Part shown: piece after piece, positions 35,595 through 47,560 of the stretch | Position numbering within the stretch: position 1 is the stretch's first letter | Layout of the letters: each line of letters starts with the position of its first letter | Source: Cristatella mucedo | Lineage: Eukaryota; Bryozoa; Phylactolaemata; Cristatellidae | Assembly (NCBI GenBank): GCA_009760855.2 | Contig: WPIO01000004.1 | Location: forward strand, 10,475,501-10,535,500 | DNA: 60,000 bases | Direction of reading: 5' to 3' | Position numbers and translations under genes: made by a program | The notes under the pieces: model-generated | What the model was told of the DNA's origin: nothing | Databases searched by the model: none | Seen by the model: the letters and a program-made list of their open reading frames with translations, nothing else

Positions 35595-36284
35595 TGTAGC
35601 ATTTCCTTTTCATTCGGCTGCTATTCTTTTCACGTGACCATTTCTCTGTGCAGTCGAGGATGAATCCTCGTCGATCCAGTCTGTGGGGCATGCCTTCACC
35701 AGCGAGATGGCAACAAGACATAATGTCGTTAGTGACGGTTGCTCTCCTCCCCCCCCCCCCCCGTAGGAATAGGGGGTGGCCCAGATCGTCGCCCTGCTGT
35801 AGGGAGGAGGGAAAATGCCTGCCCCTGGCTCAGCTGCTTAGGTCTTTGCCCTGTGGTGCTCACGTGATCGAGCTGGTATGTAGCTTGCTCCCTGGGTTAG
35901 CGGTAGCCCATGTCCTGCACTATTTAGTGGCTGCTGGTTAATATACCCAGTGAAAAGCCATTGCTGACAGCCATCGCCGAGGCCTTTGACCGTTTGAAAA
36001 GCTTGGGCATGTTGCGCTCCTTCCTGAGCACTGCTTCGTTGACTGATCCAATTTGTCGTCCTGCTTGCCTGGTGCTTTGTACGATATGGGTACCTTTCAT
36101 TTCTGAAGAGTCTCGGTATCTCAGCCCCTGCTTGTCGAGAGGCTCTAGCCTTGGGCCGGTGCTGGCAGTTCGTCTGTACAAATTGCTGTTTTGTGCATAC
36201 GAGCATGCAACTTGTCTGAAGGTGTCACCTTCAGACAGCACTGCCTGTTTACTTGCACCACTTTCCTTTCAACCCAATCTTGTA

Positions 36285-37860
36285 GATTAATAATAATAAT
36301 AATAATAATAATATATTTATATAGTACCCTCAGAGAACTATCTTTTTCTAGGCACTGTAAAGGAAGCATGATCGAATCGTTAGTAGTTGTTGATGAATGC
36401 ATTTCAAGCCAGAAAGAGCATGCACAGTGTCAATAGGCATAATATGGTTCGAAGTAATATGCACAATGTCAACATGTACAGCATAAGCCCACTAAGGATA
36501 AATCACAAGGACCCAGTAAGTGAGCTGTGAAAATTTAAGCATAGCTTAACGACTCGAATCAGAAAAGCCTGTAGTACGATGCCTAGCCTGGTGGGAGAGT
36601 AGCTCTGATAAGTAGGCTGGAGCCAGAGAATGAAGGGACCTAAAAGGGAGTGGCAGAACTTTGAACTCCGTGTGTTGCTTGATTGGGAACCAGTGCTCGC
36701 CAGCAGCAAGCGGTGTATTAATAATAATAATAATGCACTTGATAAAGTGCCCTCAGAGAACTGAATCTCTTTCTAGGCGCATTGTACATTTGCTGAGTGT
36801 GATGTGGCTACTGCGCTGCTCACGACAGGCAAGCTATAGCTGCACGAGTTTTGCAGCTACTGTAAGCACCTGATTGCACAGGTCTGTAGACCAGCAAGCA
36901 GCGAGCTACAGAAGTCGAGGCAAGATGTCATAAATGTATGGACCAACTTGGATGTTGTATCCCTGTTTAAGCAAGCCCATATTAGCAATGTTATATAGCT
37001 GATTTTAGGCCGACTTGGCTGTAGAGCTGATGTGGTCGTATAATGAAAGGTCACCTTTGGAACAGGACACCTAACCTAGATTTCGAGCAGATGCAACAGG
37101 AGATGTGCTAGCAGAGCCGATTTTGAGCATTATGCTTTCCAATTCCTGAGTCACTCTTGGTTTTACCGTGCTAATAACCAGTTGGTTTTATCGTCATTCA
37201 GTTTGAGAAAGTTTACTGCCATACATGTGCGGATGTCAGCAATACATGCAGCCAGTGAGTAGAGAGATTTCGACGCCACTCGTGGGCTGGGATGAATCAA
37301 AGCATAAGTACAACTATGAATAAAATAATTAATAAATATTAGCTGATTTAACAGCCTCATTTTTATATAAGTAGACGAGCCTTAAAGGCTATCACCAAGG
37401 CTTGCAATTGGCAATGAAGGATCGCCCACTGCAGGATTCGAACCCACGACCTGGGTTGTGAAGAGCGAGCACCTTATCTGCTGGCCTATCACTGCCTGTA
37501 TGTCATCTGCATAATAGTGAAAGCCTAGATTGTGTTTGGCGATTGCATCTGCAGGAGGTAGAGTATAAATTGTGAAAAGCGGACCAAGCACTGATCCTTG
37601 AGGTACCCCATACTTTAATGAAATGTACTTTAGTGGTTCTTCGGATGATCTTTGCCTGTTCGCATCAATACTAGGGAGCCTCCCACTGAGATAGGACCTA
37701 AACCATTGCAGTGCAGTGCCAGTGATGCCCAGGCGAGATGAGAGGCGCTCGAGAAGGACTCAGGGATAAGTAGCATCGAACGCTGCCGAAAGACTAAGCA
37801 AAACAAGCAGAGAGACTTCCTAAGTCTGCATTGCTGAGAGTAGATTGACTTCTTGGTGGC
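36285..37860 (-). mobile_element. LINE-A copy with YADD reverse-transcriptase box, interrupted by a SINE and a nested LINE tail
   Basis: On the minus strand from 37860: RLSSRLGITGTALQWFRSYL, then KYGVPQGSVLGPLFTIYTLP and FHYYADDIQ (YADD codons 37513-37502), the RT active-site region of CR1/L2 elements. A SINE-2 (37500-37330) then interrupts it. The frame resumes with ADIRTCMAVNFLKLNDDKT and the C-terminal segment. A second LINE-A tail (about 36800-36717) sits inside, and the whole ends in a TAA repeat at 36285-36312. Confidence 0.83.
37330..37500 (-). mobile_element. SINE-2 inserted in LINE-A
   Basis: Minus strand: GCCAGCAGATAAGGTGCTCG, CAGGTCGTGGGTTCGAATCC (box B) and the same tail as the 5.6 kb copy (GATAGCCTTTAAGGCTCGTC, AGGCTGTTAAATCAGCT). 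It interrupts the RT-to-C-terminus part of the LINE-A copy. Confidence 0.82.
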
Positions 37861-37972
37861 CGTTGTAGAAGAATTACCTATCTTTAAGAGTGTTGTTTAT
37901 TATATACTAGTTTAAATGTGCATGGCTATCTGTATTCAAGTGCATATATGTATGTCTGTGAGTGAATGCCTA

Positions 37973-37974
<2 letters not shown>

Positions 37975-38057
<83 letters not shown>
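37975..38057. repeat. (TG)n microsatellite, about 40 units
   Basis: Pure TG run of about 80 bases. A second, shorter TG run lies at 38217-38257. Confidence 0.97.
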
Positions 38058-38058
<1 letters not shown>

Positions 38059-38647
38059 AGGGGGATCTAATTGGGCAGCCGCAAGGCAGAGTCCAGTGAA
38101 ATAGCATATTTAATAATGGTGCCTCACTGGCTTTTACTAAGTTCAATGTGTGGCCACACTGCTGCCTATCAACAGATGGTGCTTGCTCCGATTGCCGTAA
38201 CCAGGTTGTGCCAGAACGTGTGTGTGTGTATGCGTGTGTGTGTGTGTGTGTGTGTGCATGTGTATGTAGGTTTGTGCACGCGCTCATCAATAGTCAGAAA
38301 CAATGTAGATTCTGATCTCTTGGAAGTTGATGAATGCATTTCAAGCCAGAAAGAGTTGAGTTAGCACAGCTACTGATAGCAATGCTTCTAGAAGCTGCTG
38401 CTTCAAAACTATGTATCATGGCTTTGAGCATTGTTTGCTAGTGGCACAGAAGTGTTTCAGTTCGGCTGAAGGAACGTGTTGGTATATTCATAAAGTTATG
38501 TTGGCCAAAAGCTGGCTAGATTTGTCTGAGCATGCGTTGGTATCGTTTCGGGTACTCCGTTATTTGCATGTACCTAAGCCGGTCTGACTAGTACCCTACG
38601 TGCCTGTTGTCTTCTATTAGTTTCTGCTTAGGTGCCGGAAAATTAAC

Positions 38648-38804
38648 ATGGAAACAGTCAGGAGGCTATCGCAGCACATCCGTGTTTATAATGGGTATGG
38701 AATCAGTGAGCAGTCGCTCAAGATGATTATGAAGTCATTGCCCTCAATTACACAAGAATGGCATATTCCTGTGAGGGAAATTTCGGCAGAAGAAATCAGA
38801 GAAG
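38648..38804 (+). CDS. BPL_N protein exon 1
   Basis: ATG at 38648 opens 52 codons (METVRRLSQHIRVYNGYGIS, later SLPSITQEWHIPVREISAEE) ending at a G|GTAAGA donor. The motif with Tyr/Asn-Gly and Ser is the first strand-loop of the BPL_N fold. A CTGCTTAG acceptor lies 18 bases upstream of the ATG, so a 5' UTR intron or a spliced leader site is possible. Confidence 0.82.
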
Positions 38805-41800
38805 GTAAGAAGCCTTTTATGTCTCTTGCCTGAGTTAAGGTCACTGGAGTCACGTGGGGCTGGTAGGAAGTGCAGTGTCGACTCCCAATTGACCATCAGG
38901 CTATGATCCGCTGGCAAGTGCCTCAGCTTTGCCGGGCAGATATCAGAGAAGGCTGTGTAGGCCCATACTGGGCGAACTTGTATCACTAACGGCTGGCAGT
39001 GTGTAGTCCAAGTTATGTGCTTTAAAATACTAATGTGTGCTCGCTCAGCGACCGGTACACGAATTTTTCTTCAGCTGCTGTGGTGGCATGGACATCAGAC
39101 GATGGCAACGTATTCTTAACCTGCTGCTGTTGTTCGCATTTAATTCTAAATTACACTTTTTTCGGATATTATTTGAGTCGGTATTATGAAGACGTTGCTT
39201 GCAATCCTTTTGGGCGATGTATTGAAATTCTAATTCTTTCTGGGATTTATGTCTGCCTCATGCTGTACGCCGGCAGATGTGGTGATGCCGATCATTGTCT
39301 GAATGCAGTTGGATTCCTTACCAAAATGACTACAGTTCAGTAGAAGCATCCACCTTGATCGTCGAACCAATCTTCATGTTCGAGTCCAGTGCCTGTCAAA
39401 AATTTGGCAAATTTTTCTGCAGGTCATTGGCCTGCCAGCACTCGCCTCCTTGTCATTGGAGGAGGTTTTGATAGAGGATACCTGCAATCACTGGGTGAAC
39501 AGGGCACCACTCTCATTTCTTCATATGTGAATGGTGGTGGTGCCTATCTGGGCATCTGTGCTGGTGCCTACTTCGGTTGTCGAGAAATTGAATTTGCAGC
39601 AAGGACTGAATTGGAAGTAAAGGGATCAAGGCCACTAAGGTTCTTTGATGGTAAGAAGGGTTTTGGTCACGCACCTGCAAAACAGCCCGTGGGCATCAGC
39701 TGTTTCCTTTTGTGCCTGTACATTGTGCATGCCAAGTTGGCAGCCTGTGTTTCTATATTGAGGGTAGATGTCGATAAAATACAAAAGAATGTCTCAATCG
39801 AGTTTTGGTTACATAGGGTACCTTCCAGCAGACAAGCATGTTAGAAATGGCATCGGTTAGTTTGAAACAAAAAGGAAACTATGAGCGTGCAAGCCATGCC
39901 TAACCCGGAAGTAAACAGGAAGCAACATATCTACAAATAAAAATGTACCCATTATGTGAAGCAGCTGAATAAAGATTAAGTTCTTTTAGGGTGCTATACA
40001 AATGAATTATATCTATCACATGCGACTTGTATCCCAACTTGTTAAACTTCGGTACATGGAGTTACATGTGTGTGGCTTTTTGAGGTGCATGCTTGTGACT
40101 TTTAAGCAGCTTTATTTACAGTATAGCTTTGAGCCATGTAAAATCCATAACTCAGCCAATATTTTACGGATCAATGTGAAATTTGAAATGTGAGTCTATG
40201 TCTGCTTTTAAATCACCACAGTAGTTTATTTCTTATTAGGTTGAATAAGTATTGGCATTTTTCTGATAAACATTGTAGAACCGTTTTAAACTACTCCCTC
40301 AATCCGGGCAAATCATTGGAATAGCAAAATAATAGTGACCTTGGGATGTTAACAAGTTTTCTTTGGGATTGTGAGAAAGAAGGTTAATTCTGCACATCAT
40401 TTCGGTCCATCGAGCAAATCAAGACTTGTACGAGAGTTTAAAGGGTTCTCCAGTTACTTCTCTTGTATCATTGTTTGATGTCTTGCATCGTTCGAACTAT
40501 ATCTATATTATGATTGGTCACTCACAAAACTGCTTTTTCAATCATTTCCTTTAGCTAAAGTAGAGTGTGACACAGTCGTAGAGATGCTTTTTTTTAAAGG
40601 ATTGTACTTATCACATGCAGCACATCTTAATAAGGTGAAGTGTTTGATAGTACTTCAGCAAAAGATCACTGGAAGATGTATTTGAGGTTGGAAGAGAATC
40701 AAAAGCCACTAAGCAGACTTATTTTGTATCCATGCCATGTGAGCAGGAGGTAGCAACCTACTCCTGCCACTATTATTGCATCCTCACAGCAATCCTATGT
40801 GTTTGTTTGCTATTCACCAGATGCATGGATTTTTTGGGACCAAAGTTACTTGTATCTCCACGTGTAACACATGAACTCAATGACAATTAAATAATCGCTT
40901 AACTTGGCAGTTTCCTGTTACAAACTGACATGCAATCGCCAGCCAAAAGCCGAGTGCTTGCTACGATGAAAGAGAAGCTGGAGACTTTAGGATGGCAGCT
41001 GAGGAAACAATCAGCATCAGGACAAAAGCTGCAAGGATAAGACGGCAAGATAGGACAGATTCTAGAGATTCAAGTTTCAACCGTGGTCGACCTGCTGTAC
41101 CGTAGCAGTTAGATTAATGCTACCTCTTATTCTCCTTGTTCCACCTGTGTTCGACGATTTAGCTACAGCATCTGAGTTGTAGGATGCTGCGTTGGACCTA
41201 CTTTCCCAGGATTCAGGTACAATAGCGAAGATGGGGCACACGCACCTCTCGTCGAGAGAACGGATTGCCGCACCGAGTTCTCCTGCTATTATAATGGTGG
41301 AGGTCATTTCCAGCCGAACAGTGACAGCTGTTCCAGCAATGCTGTGGTCTTGGCCAAATATGTTGGAGCATCAAGTAAGTGGGACCGACAGTCCAAGCAG
41401 GAACAGCAGCAGGCAGGGGGACCGGAGCTTAAAGAGCTCATTTGTCTATAGCTACCGTTACCATTTGCCATGGATTTTGTCTCAAGATGATGCTTGGTTA
41501 GCGATAACGATTTCTCACAAATTGCCACTGTACATCTAGTCGACAGAGGCAGTCAGGAAACTGAGCTACATAACGGCAGCTATTGATCACTCCCCCTGGG
41601 CACTTAGCCTAGCGGTATGATGACGTGTATGATGGCACTTAGCCTAGCGGTATGATGGGAGACCTGTGCCACATTCCTCTTTCCTCGTGCTTGGACAAGC
41701 ACGAGGCAACTTTTTCCAGCATCACGGTCCATGTTCAGACCTGCTGCTGTTCAGAATGCGATTTGACCTTGATTCGTCTTTGACGACCTGCAGCCAACTG

Positions 41801-43099
41801 AAAACCCTTCCCACTGCATTCTGTTACCCTGTTACTCTATGGATTCCCCTTTTTTGTTTGATTTAACGTGGCTTTTGGGTTTGATTTAAAAGCTGTTGCA
41901 TTTTGGTTTTAGTAAGAATCCGATTTCCTGCTTCGTTCTTGGGCATTTGTAACGGCATGTGTCCACGTTCTCCCGCTTCGAGCTGCAGACTTGACTCTGA
42001 TTAACATGAAGCCACTCTTCGGCTGAGCAGAAGGGTCTTCTGTACAAGAGCTGTGGCTCGTTGGAGTGACATGAAAATAGCAACCAACTATTCGAGGCTA
42101 TCCTTTTTTATGCCGGCCGCTTTGAAGCGAACCCTAGCTTGTCGTGTTTTTCCATTCTGAAAATAAAGGTAACTGAGGACCGAAGTCTGTCGGAATGGTT
42201 GGGCTGGTACGGCTTTGTTTTTAAATGCACTTACTGGGCGTTGACATCGCATGCTAGAAGTTAGCTGGTTGTTAAATCTTTCTAAAATCCTTACCCTGTG
42301 TCTCTGTCTCTGCCTCTGTCTCTGCCTCTGTCTCTGTTGATACTGGTTGTGGCATTTGAGATTGCGAAGTGTGCTCTGTGTTTCCGGATATTTTGACAGG
42401 TTCATTGATCGTGGTTTTGTTCTTGTAGCATTTTTGCATTGCACTTCATTCACTGGTGTTGACTCTTTACTCGTGGACTCGTGATTTAGTGGTTACCTCC
42501 CAGTCGTATGGTGTCCTTTATGTTAACTAGTTCACAATTAAAATCAGCTTTGAATGCCATAGTATGCTAGCCGTTCGTTTTGCTTGCACTCGTGTCGCAG
42601 TGTTATGTAATCACAGTGTTCCTTTCTGTGTCGTCAGCACTGTTGCCTTTACAGCGGTGCTTACTTCTTTACTTACGTGTGCAGAAATATTTTAGAAAAA
42701 ATACTGTCGTCTGCTGAAATCGTCAACGATAATGAGCTCTCTAAGATTACCGTTTGGTGTCCGTTAAGCTGCCAGTTTTTCGATGGAAACCCAAATGATT
42801 ACGGCTCTGCTGCAATTTTCTTTGCAGACCAAGCTGCTGCAGTTATGTGTTCGGTTGGCAAAGGCAGGGCCATCCTCTCTGGCATCCACTTCGAGTACGA
42901 TGAGGAGATGCTTGTGCATGGAGCTGCCACTGACTCTGCCAGCAGCATCGATTCTACTCATCCTCGAATTTTGGACCTGCTGCCCTCTTTGCGCAGCAGC
43001 CGCTCTGAAAGGCTGCAATTCTACAGGGACATTGTTGGCACTTTGCTCGGCTTCAACGCTGTGACAAGTCCAGAGAAAATTACTCTGGAAACAGCATAG
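38648..43099 (+). CDS. Biotin-protein-ligase N-terminal (BPL_N) domain protein, three exons seen, one missing
   Basis: Family knowledge: BPL_N is a class I glutamine-amidotransferase-like fold found at the N-terminus of eukaryotic biotin-protein ligases and in stand-alone proteins; its role is unclear. Seen: exons 38648-38804, 39423-39650 and 42685-43099. They encode IRVYNGYGIS...SLKMIMKSL, then STRLLVIGGGFDRGYL, YVNGGGAYLGICAGAYFGC and RPLRFFDG, and later GKGRAILSGIHFEYDEEM and [15 protein letters not shown] before a TAG stop. Cys98 in LGICAGAY sits at the nucleophile elbow of the fold. Exon 1 ends G|GTAAGA and exon 2 has a TTTTTCTGCAG acceptor and G|GTAAGA donor. Joining exon 2 directly to exon 3 gives a stop after three codons, so a further exon of length 3n+1 should lie between 39651 and 42684; I did not find it. 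No ligase domain is seen downstream. Confidence 0.82.
39423..39650 (+). CDS. BPL_N protein exon 2: GGG...GICAGAY core
   Basis: Bounded by TTTTTCTGCAG and G|GTAAGA, 228 bases, phase-consistent with exon 1. It encodes HWPASTRLLVIGGGFDRGYL, a YVNGGGAYLGICAGAYFGC core and GSRPLRFFDG. This is the clearest family signature of the gene. Confidence 0.9.
39955..40013 (+). mobile_element. SINE-1 tail fragment in a BPL_N intron
   Basis: GCTGAATAAAGATTAAGTTC then TTTTAGGGTGCTATACAAAT matches the SINE-1 tail at 51.15 kb. No head. Confidence 0.62.
41601..41657. repeat. 35-base-period duplication
   Basis: CACTTAGCCTAGCGGTATGA followed by TG occurs at 41601 and again at 41636, in the BPL_N intron. Confidence 0.85.
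42685..43099 (+). CDS. BPL_N protein last exon
   Basis: A GTGTGCAG acceptor is followed by an open frame encoding NILEKILSSAEIVNDNELSK, ITVWCPLSCQFFDGN, AAVMCSVGKGRAILSGIHFE and [20 protein letters not shown], ending in TAG. GKGRAILSGIHFE matches the conserved GKG.A.L.G.HPE block at the end of BPL_N. No good donor precedes the stop and no AATAAA is obvious within 400 bases. A very long TG tract starts 100 bases downstream. Confidence 0.85.
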
Positions 43100-43195
43100 T
43101 GCCTCTTTTTGTTGATCAAGGAGTCATGCACTTGTAGAAGTTTCAAAAAGACGTGTTAGATAAGCATGATTAGGTTCCCCTGTGTTATCTGATAC

Positions 43196-43357
<162 letters not shown>

Positions 43358-43737
43358 CGCACTCGCGTGCATTCGCGTTTGCATACATGTGTGCGTGTGC
43401 GTATGCATGTGTGCATGTGTGATACAATGTAATAGTTGCCTTTGCCTTATTTAGTGGCCGTTATCGGTTCTTGATACTTATATTTGTAGATGAGCTTTTC
43501 AAATTATTGAAGACGTTTTACAACAGTTGGTACTGTACAAATACATATTATATGTATCAATGAAATCGACACTTTTTAGATAATATACTCCTTTAAACAG
43601 TGGCCACATGTCGATTAGTGCTATTGTGAGTCCGGTCTGCCATTTCGGTTGGCGTAGAATGACAAGAGTGCAGTACTAGCCAGTGAACCACACTGGAAAG
43701 TATGAATATGTATGGCAGGAGACTCGTAGATCAACCG

Positions 43738-43970
43738 ATGATAATATTAATAATAATAATAATGCACTTAATAAAGCACCTTCAGGGAACTCAATCGCTT
43801 TCTAGGCACTTTACATTTGCTGCAAAGGAAACATGATCGAATGGTGAGTGGTATCATGCTTGATAAGCAACGTGAATAACGTGGTTAGGGGTGACATGCA
43901 CAGGGTCAGCATGCACGTGTGAGTAGTGGCAGCATGCACAGTGTCAGCACGCATAAGCACAAACCGATGT
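43738..43970 (-). mobile_element. LINE-A tail fragment downstream of the BPL_N gene
   Basis: Starts with TAATAATAATAAT and AAAGCACCTTCAGGGAACTC, TCGCTTTCTAGGCACTTTAC. It then continues through LINE-A 3' UTR (GTGACATGCACAGGGTCAGC) before truncation. Confidence 0.78.
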
Positions 43971-44229
43971 CAACTGTTTGCAGCTTAAGCACTCGGGTTC
44001 ATTTCTTGATATCCCCTTTCATGATATCTCTTGATCCTTTTTTCACGAATTTTAGTAATTTTTGCAATAACAATTGCAAGTAGGGATATATGAGACTGGA
44101 GGACGGTTGACAGTTATCAAGTGAATCATCCCCAAGATACCGTACCCTACTGGACTCATCTTCCTCGATAGCAGTAGGCTCCTCGCACTGACGAAAATCT
44201 CAACTGGACCCCTCTCCCTCAATTCCTCG

Positions 44230-45880
44230 TAGTACCTCAATGTCTACCTTTAAGCTTGCCACTATTGACCTTATCTCAAAATATATCTCCCAGTCTAAGA
44301 AGACTACTAGCCCACTAGGCCCTATACTCACTGTTCTCTTTCTGAGAGGCGTTGATTTGCTGCTGCCTTGCATATCTAAGATAATAGATGTCTTTCGTTA
44401 GCCTCAGGTGTTGTCCCTGCACCTTTAGAAAAAGCTGTTCGGCCACTCATTAAGAAGGTAACACTAGACCAGGAGAACCTAAGCAAGTTCTGCTCAGCCC
44501 TCCTACTACCGTTAATATAAATGGAAAAAGTAATCTTTTACTACAACTTCAAACTTAGTAAATTAGTTTCAGTCAGGTTGTACGGCTAATCACCCCGCAG
44601 CACTGCAGCATGTACAACGACTTTCTCCAGATCCCAGATTTAGGTAGAAACTTGCTTCTTGTTTTGATGTATTTTTGGCAGCTGTTGATACTATTGATCA
44701 TAAAGTCCTCCTAGAGCAACTGTCATCTTGCCTGGGCATCACCGGCACTGCACTGCAATGCTTTAGGTCCTATCTCCCTAAGAAACTTGCCATCATTAGT
44801 GTCGAAGGCAGCAGTCATCCGATGAGCCACCAATGTATGGTGTACCCTAGGGATCTACGCTTGGTCTACTTTTTTTCATATTTAAAATTTCCCTCCTGTC
44901 AATGTAATTGCCAAACACGATCTAAGCTTTCATTTTTGATGAAGATGTTAACTGTTTTTATACATTTACTTTGAGCCGACCCTGCCTTCCAGCATGTCAA
45001 ACTCTCAACTCCCTTGCTGCATGTATTGCTGACAATCGCAATTGGATTGCAACAAAATTTCTCAAATTGAATGATGACGGAACCAACTTAATTACTTATG
45101 GGCGAATCTAGTGTTACATAGAAAGTGGAAAACCTACCAAAGAAGAGCTCGGCCACTATATCTCCTGTAGCTACTGTACGAAATCTGGGTGTCATGTTCC
45201 AAAGTCACGTTTCACTAGACGATCACATCAGCAGCTTTGACTATCAAGTGTGCCCACGTATGCCTTGGGAAAATTGCAAAAATTCGGGCCTGCTTAGACG
45301 GTGATGCCACATTAAAATTAGTCCGTGCATTTGTGGCGTCATATATAGACTTCTCTGTAATTCACTACTCTTTAGGTCATCCGGCCTGTACAGTAAGGAG
45401 CTTGCAGTTGCAGCAAAACTCATCAGCAAGGCTTCTCTGTCGTGAACGTCGCAGTCGCCACACAATACAGCTTCTCGCCGATTAGCGCTGGCACTCCACC
45501 AAGCAGCGTAGTGACTTTGCAGTTTTATCATTCACTTTTAGGTCTCTTCATTCTCTGGCTCCAGCCTACCTATCTGACCACCAGGCTAGGCATCGTACCA
45601 CCCACTCCTGACTCAAGTCGTTTAGCTGTGCCTCACCAACCAACCGCAACAACATCCCCTGACTTGACGACATTTAAAAGAAGCTAAAAACGTACCTGTT
45701 CCCCACAGCATTCGCTCCCGCCATGTGAAATCTTTTTGTGCTTATGCGTCCTGACATTATGCATGGTATCACTACCCAATTTGCATACTTCCTTTGCAGC
45801 ATATGGCATATGGAGTACCTAAAAAAGCTTGTGTGCTCTCTGGGTGCCACAAAAATGTCTTAATATTATTTTTATCGATT
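44230..45880 (+). mobile_element. LINE-A copy (CR1/L2-like) with decayed reverse transcriptase and 3' end
   Basis: Degraded but ordered translation: FKLATIDLISKYI and LLPCISKIIDV (linker), VVPAPLEKAVRPLIKKVTLD (start of RT), DTIDHKVLLEQLSSCLGITG and TALQCFRSYL (RT), then a C-terminal LCRERRSRHTIQLLAD segment and a 3' region ending in an ATT-rich tail. The motif set is that of CR1/L2-clade non-LTR elements. Many stops and shifts make it inactive. It is the longest LINE-A copy in the window. Confidence 0.82.
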
Positions 45881-46129
45881 TTGTTCGCTGTGCCGTAGAC
45901 AAGTGCTTAACGCCCATCAGTTGGGGGGGGGGGTGGGTGGGGTCGTACAAAGAAGAGATGAGCCCGGCGCCCAGGAAGAGTAACCATTAAGAGCCGGACT
46001 GGCGTTCGTTAAGGGCGTTTATACGGGAAATAATGGCTCGAACTCAGTTATGAAAATAGGCTTGGAAAATAGGTCCAGAGAGCCGATTGAATACTCTTAC
46101 GAGACGGCGATGTTAGGCTGCGATCTTTT

Positions 46130-46830
46130 GTAATGTGATGTATATATCCGTCAGTAACTCCACAAAACCACAGAGACTATATGAGTGTTACGCATGAGAA
46201 TTTTGTATAGCGCACTCACAGCCTAAGCGGCTTTCGGTACGCATTCGATAGCCAACAGACTTCGTCTCACGCGACAAAGAGAAAGTGGGAAGCATAGCAG
46301 AGTCAGGAGAGCAGTCGAGATAGCGAGTAGCACAGAAGTAGCAGCTCAGGACCGCTGAAAAGGATGTGCCATAGTCGGCAGCAGAGAGTTATTGTCGCTG
46401 CGTCAGAATTGTGGAAGCGAATTCCACAGTCTAGGACCTGCAGAGCTAAAGCTTCTGTCGCCAAAAGTCTTTGAGCGGAGGAATGAAACAACTAATTTAT
46501 TGTCCATACAGGACCTGAGGGCACGAGGGGGCTGAAACTGGTGCAGCAGTTCAGCTAAGTATGGAGGAGCCAAACCGTGGCGGGCCTCGAGAGTCAGCGT
46601 AAGAACTTAGCTCTGTATCCGTTGATCAACCGGCAGCCATCCTAGCTCTTTTAGCAAAGGAGACACGAGGTCAAACCTCTGGGACTTGAAGACTAGCCTT
46701 GCAGCTATATTCATAGCACCTGCAGAGGCCTAGTTGCTTTCTTTGGTAGCCCAGCCAAAAGGGAATTACATTAATCAAGCCGAGACAGAACTAGGGAGCT
46801 AGTTAAATCTTTTGCAAGCCACTGTGGAAG
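46130..46830 (-). mobile_element. LINE-B 3' end
   Basis: Minus-strand translation gives ARLVFKSQRFDLVSPLLKEL, GWLPVDQRIQS (stop), EARHGLAPPYLAELLHQFQP and PRALRSCMDNKLVVSF, then KTFGDRSFSSAGPRLWNSLP. This is the same C-terminal architecture as LINE-A but a different family. Its 3' UTR (GTGAGACGAAGTCTGTTGGC, CGAATGCGTACCGAAAGCCG) recurs at 50.85 and 26.7 kb. Confidence 0.78.
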
Positions 46831-47104
46831 ACAGCTCCTAATCTTACAGCAACGCTCTCGGCGTTTTTGTCTGCAATTTAGAACGATAGAATCGCCTTTG
46901 CTTTGCATCCAACCGTACGCGGTTCTCAAACTGTTCCGGGCGAAGTTGACGGCAAGACGAACCTCATCCGCTTAAAGCTGCGGTGTAGATGGATGATGCG
47001 AGCGCACCTAACTGCGGATATGCCCCAGCATGGTGAATCGCCCTCTGGCTGGCCTGCTATACCGATGCGTCGTGGCATTATAAGGCTCGAGAGGTGCATT
47101 GTCC

Positions 47105-47222
47105 ACGACTCGGTTTGACCCAGAGGTCTTTGATGATCGAGGCCGTGTGCTCTAGCCCTCAAGTCATATGTGAAGCGCCTGGATAGAGATTTAGTTATTT
47201 TAATAGCGCCGTCCAAATGGGT
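47105..47222 (+). mobile_element. Diverged SINE-1
   Basis: GAGGCCGTGTGCTCTAGCCC (box B region), GTGAAGCGCCTGGATAGAGA and TTTAGTTATTTTAATAGCGC (tail). The head is decayed. Confidence 0.6.
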
Positions 47223-47560
47223 TGTCTTTTTATTTTATTTTTAATTTACGGCGCACGAGACGTCGCACGTCGTCCGCATATCGGAGCGCCTGCTCCACGC
47301 GCTCGCGCACGTGTCACGACAGGCCGAGTCAATGTTACATTGAAGCCCACTTCCGGCGGCAAGCGCTCGCGCCAGATGGAGCCGAGCAGGTGAGGACCTC
47401 CCCTCAAAAATAAGCTTGCGGCTACCGTCTGCGGAGGCAAGCCCCAAGCACGCGCCGCCGAGTCCTGGTGTGACTGGAACGTTCTAGAATATTTGCATTA
47501 ACCCTCAAGCACGCACGATACTCTTAAAAATTAACGACGCGTTTAAAAAATCAAGCTACG

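Larger units (their letters stand above)
35595..38647. other. Between LSm5 and the BPL_N gene: repeats only
   Basis: A C-run near 35750, the nested LINE-A/SINE-2 complex (36285-37860) and TG microsatellites (37975-38257). A 30-base segment at 38325-38354 also occurs at 36387-36416, a probable LINE-A remnant. Confidence 0.6.

Noticed and set aside
41683-41706. Hairpin as a transcription terminator
   Set aside because: This is a eukaryotic intron; stem-loop terminators of the bacterial kind do not apply and no T run follows.
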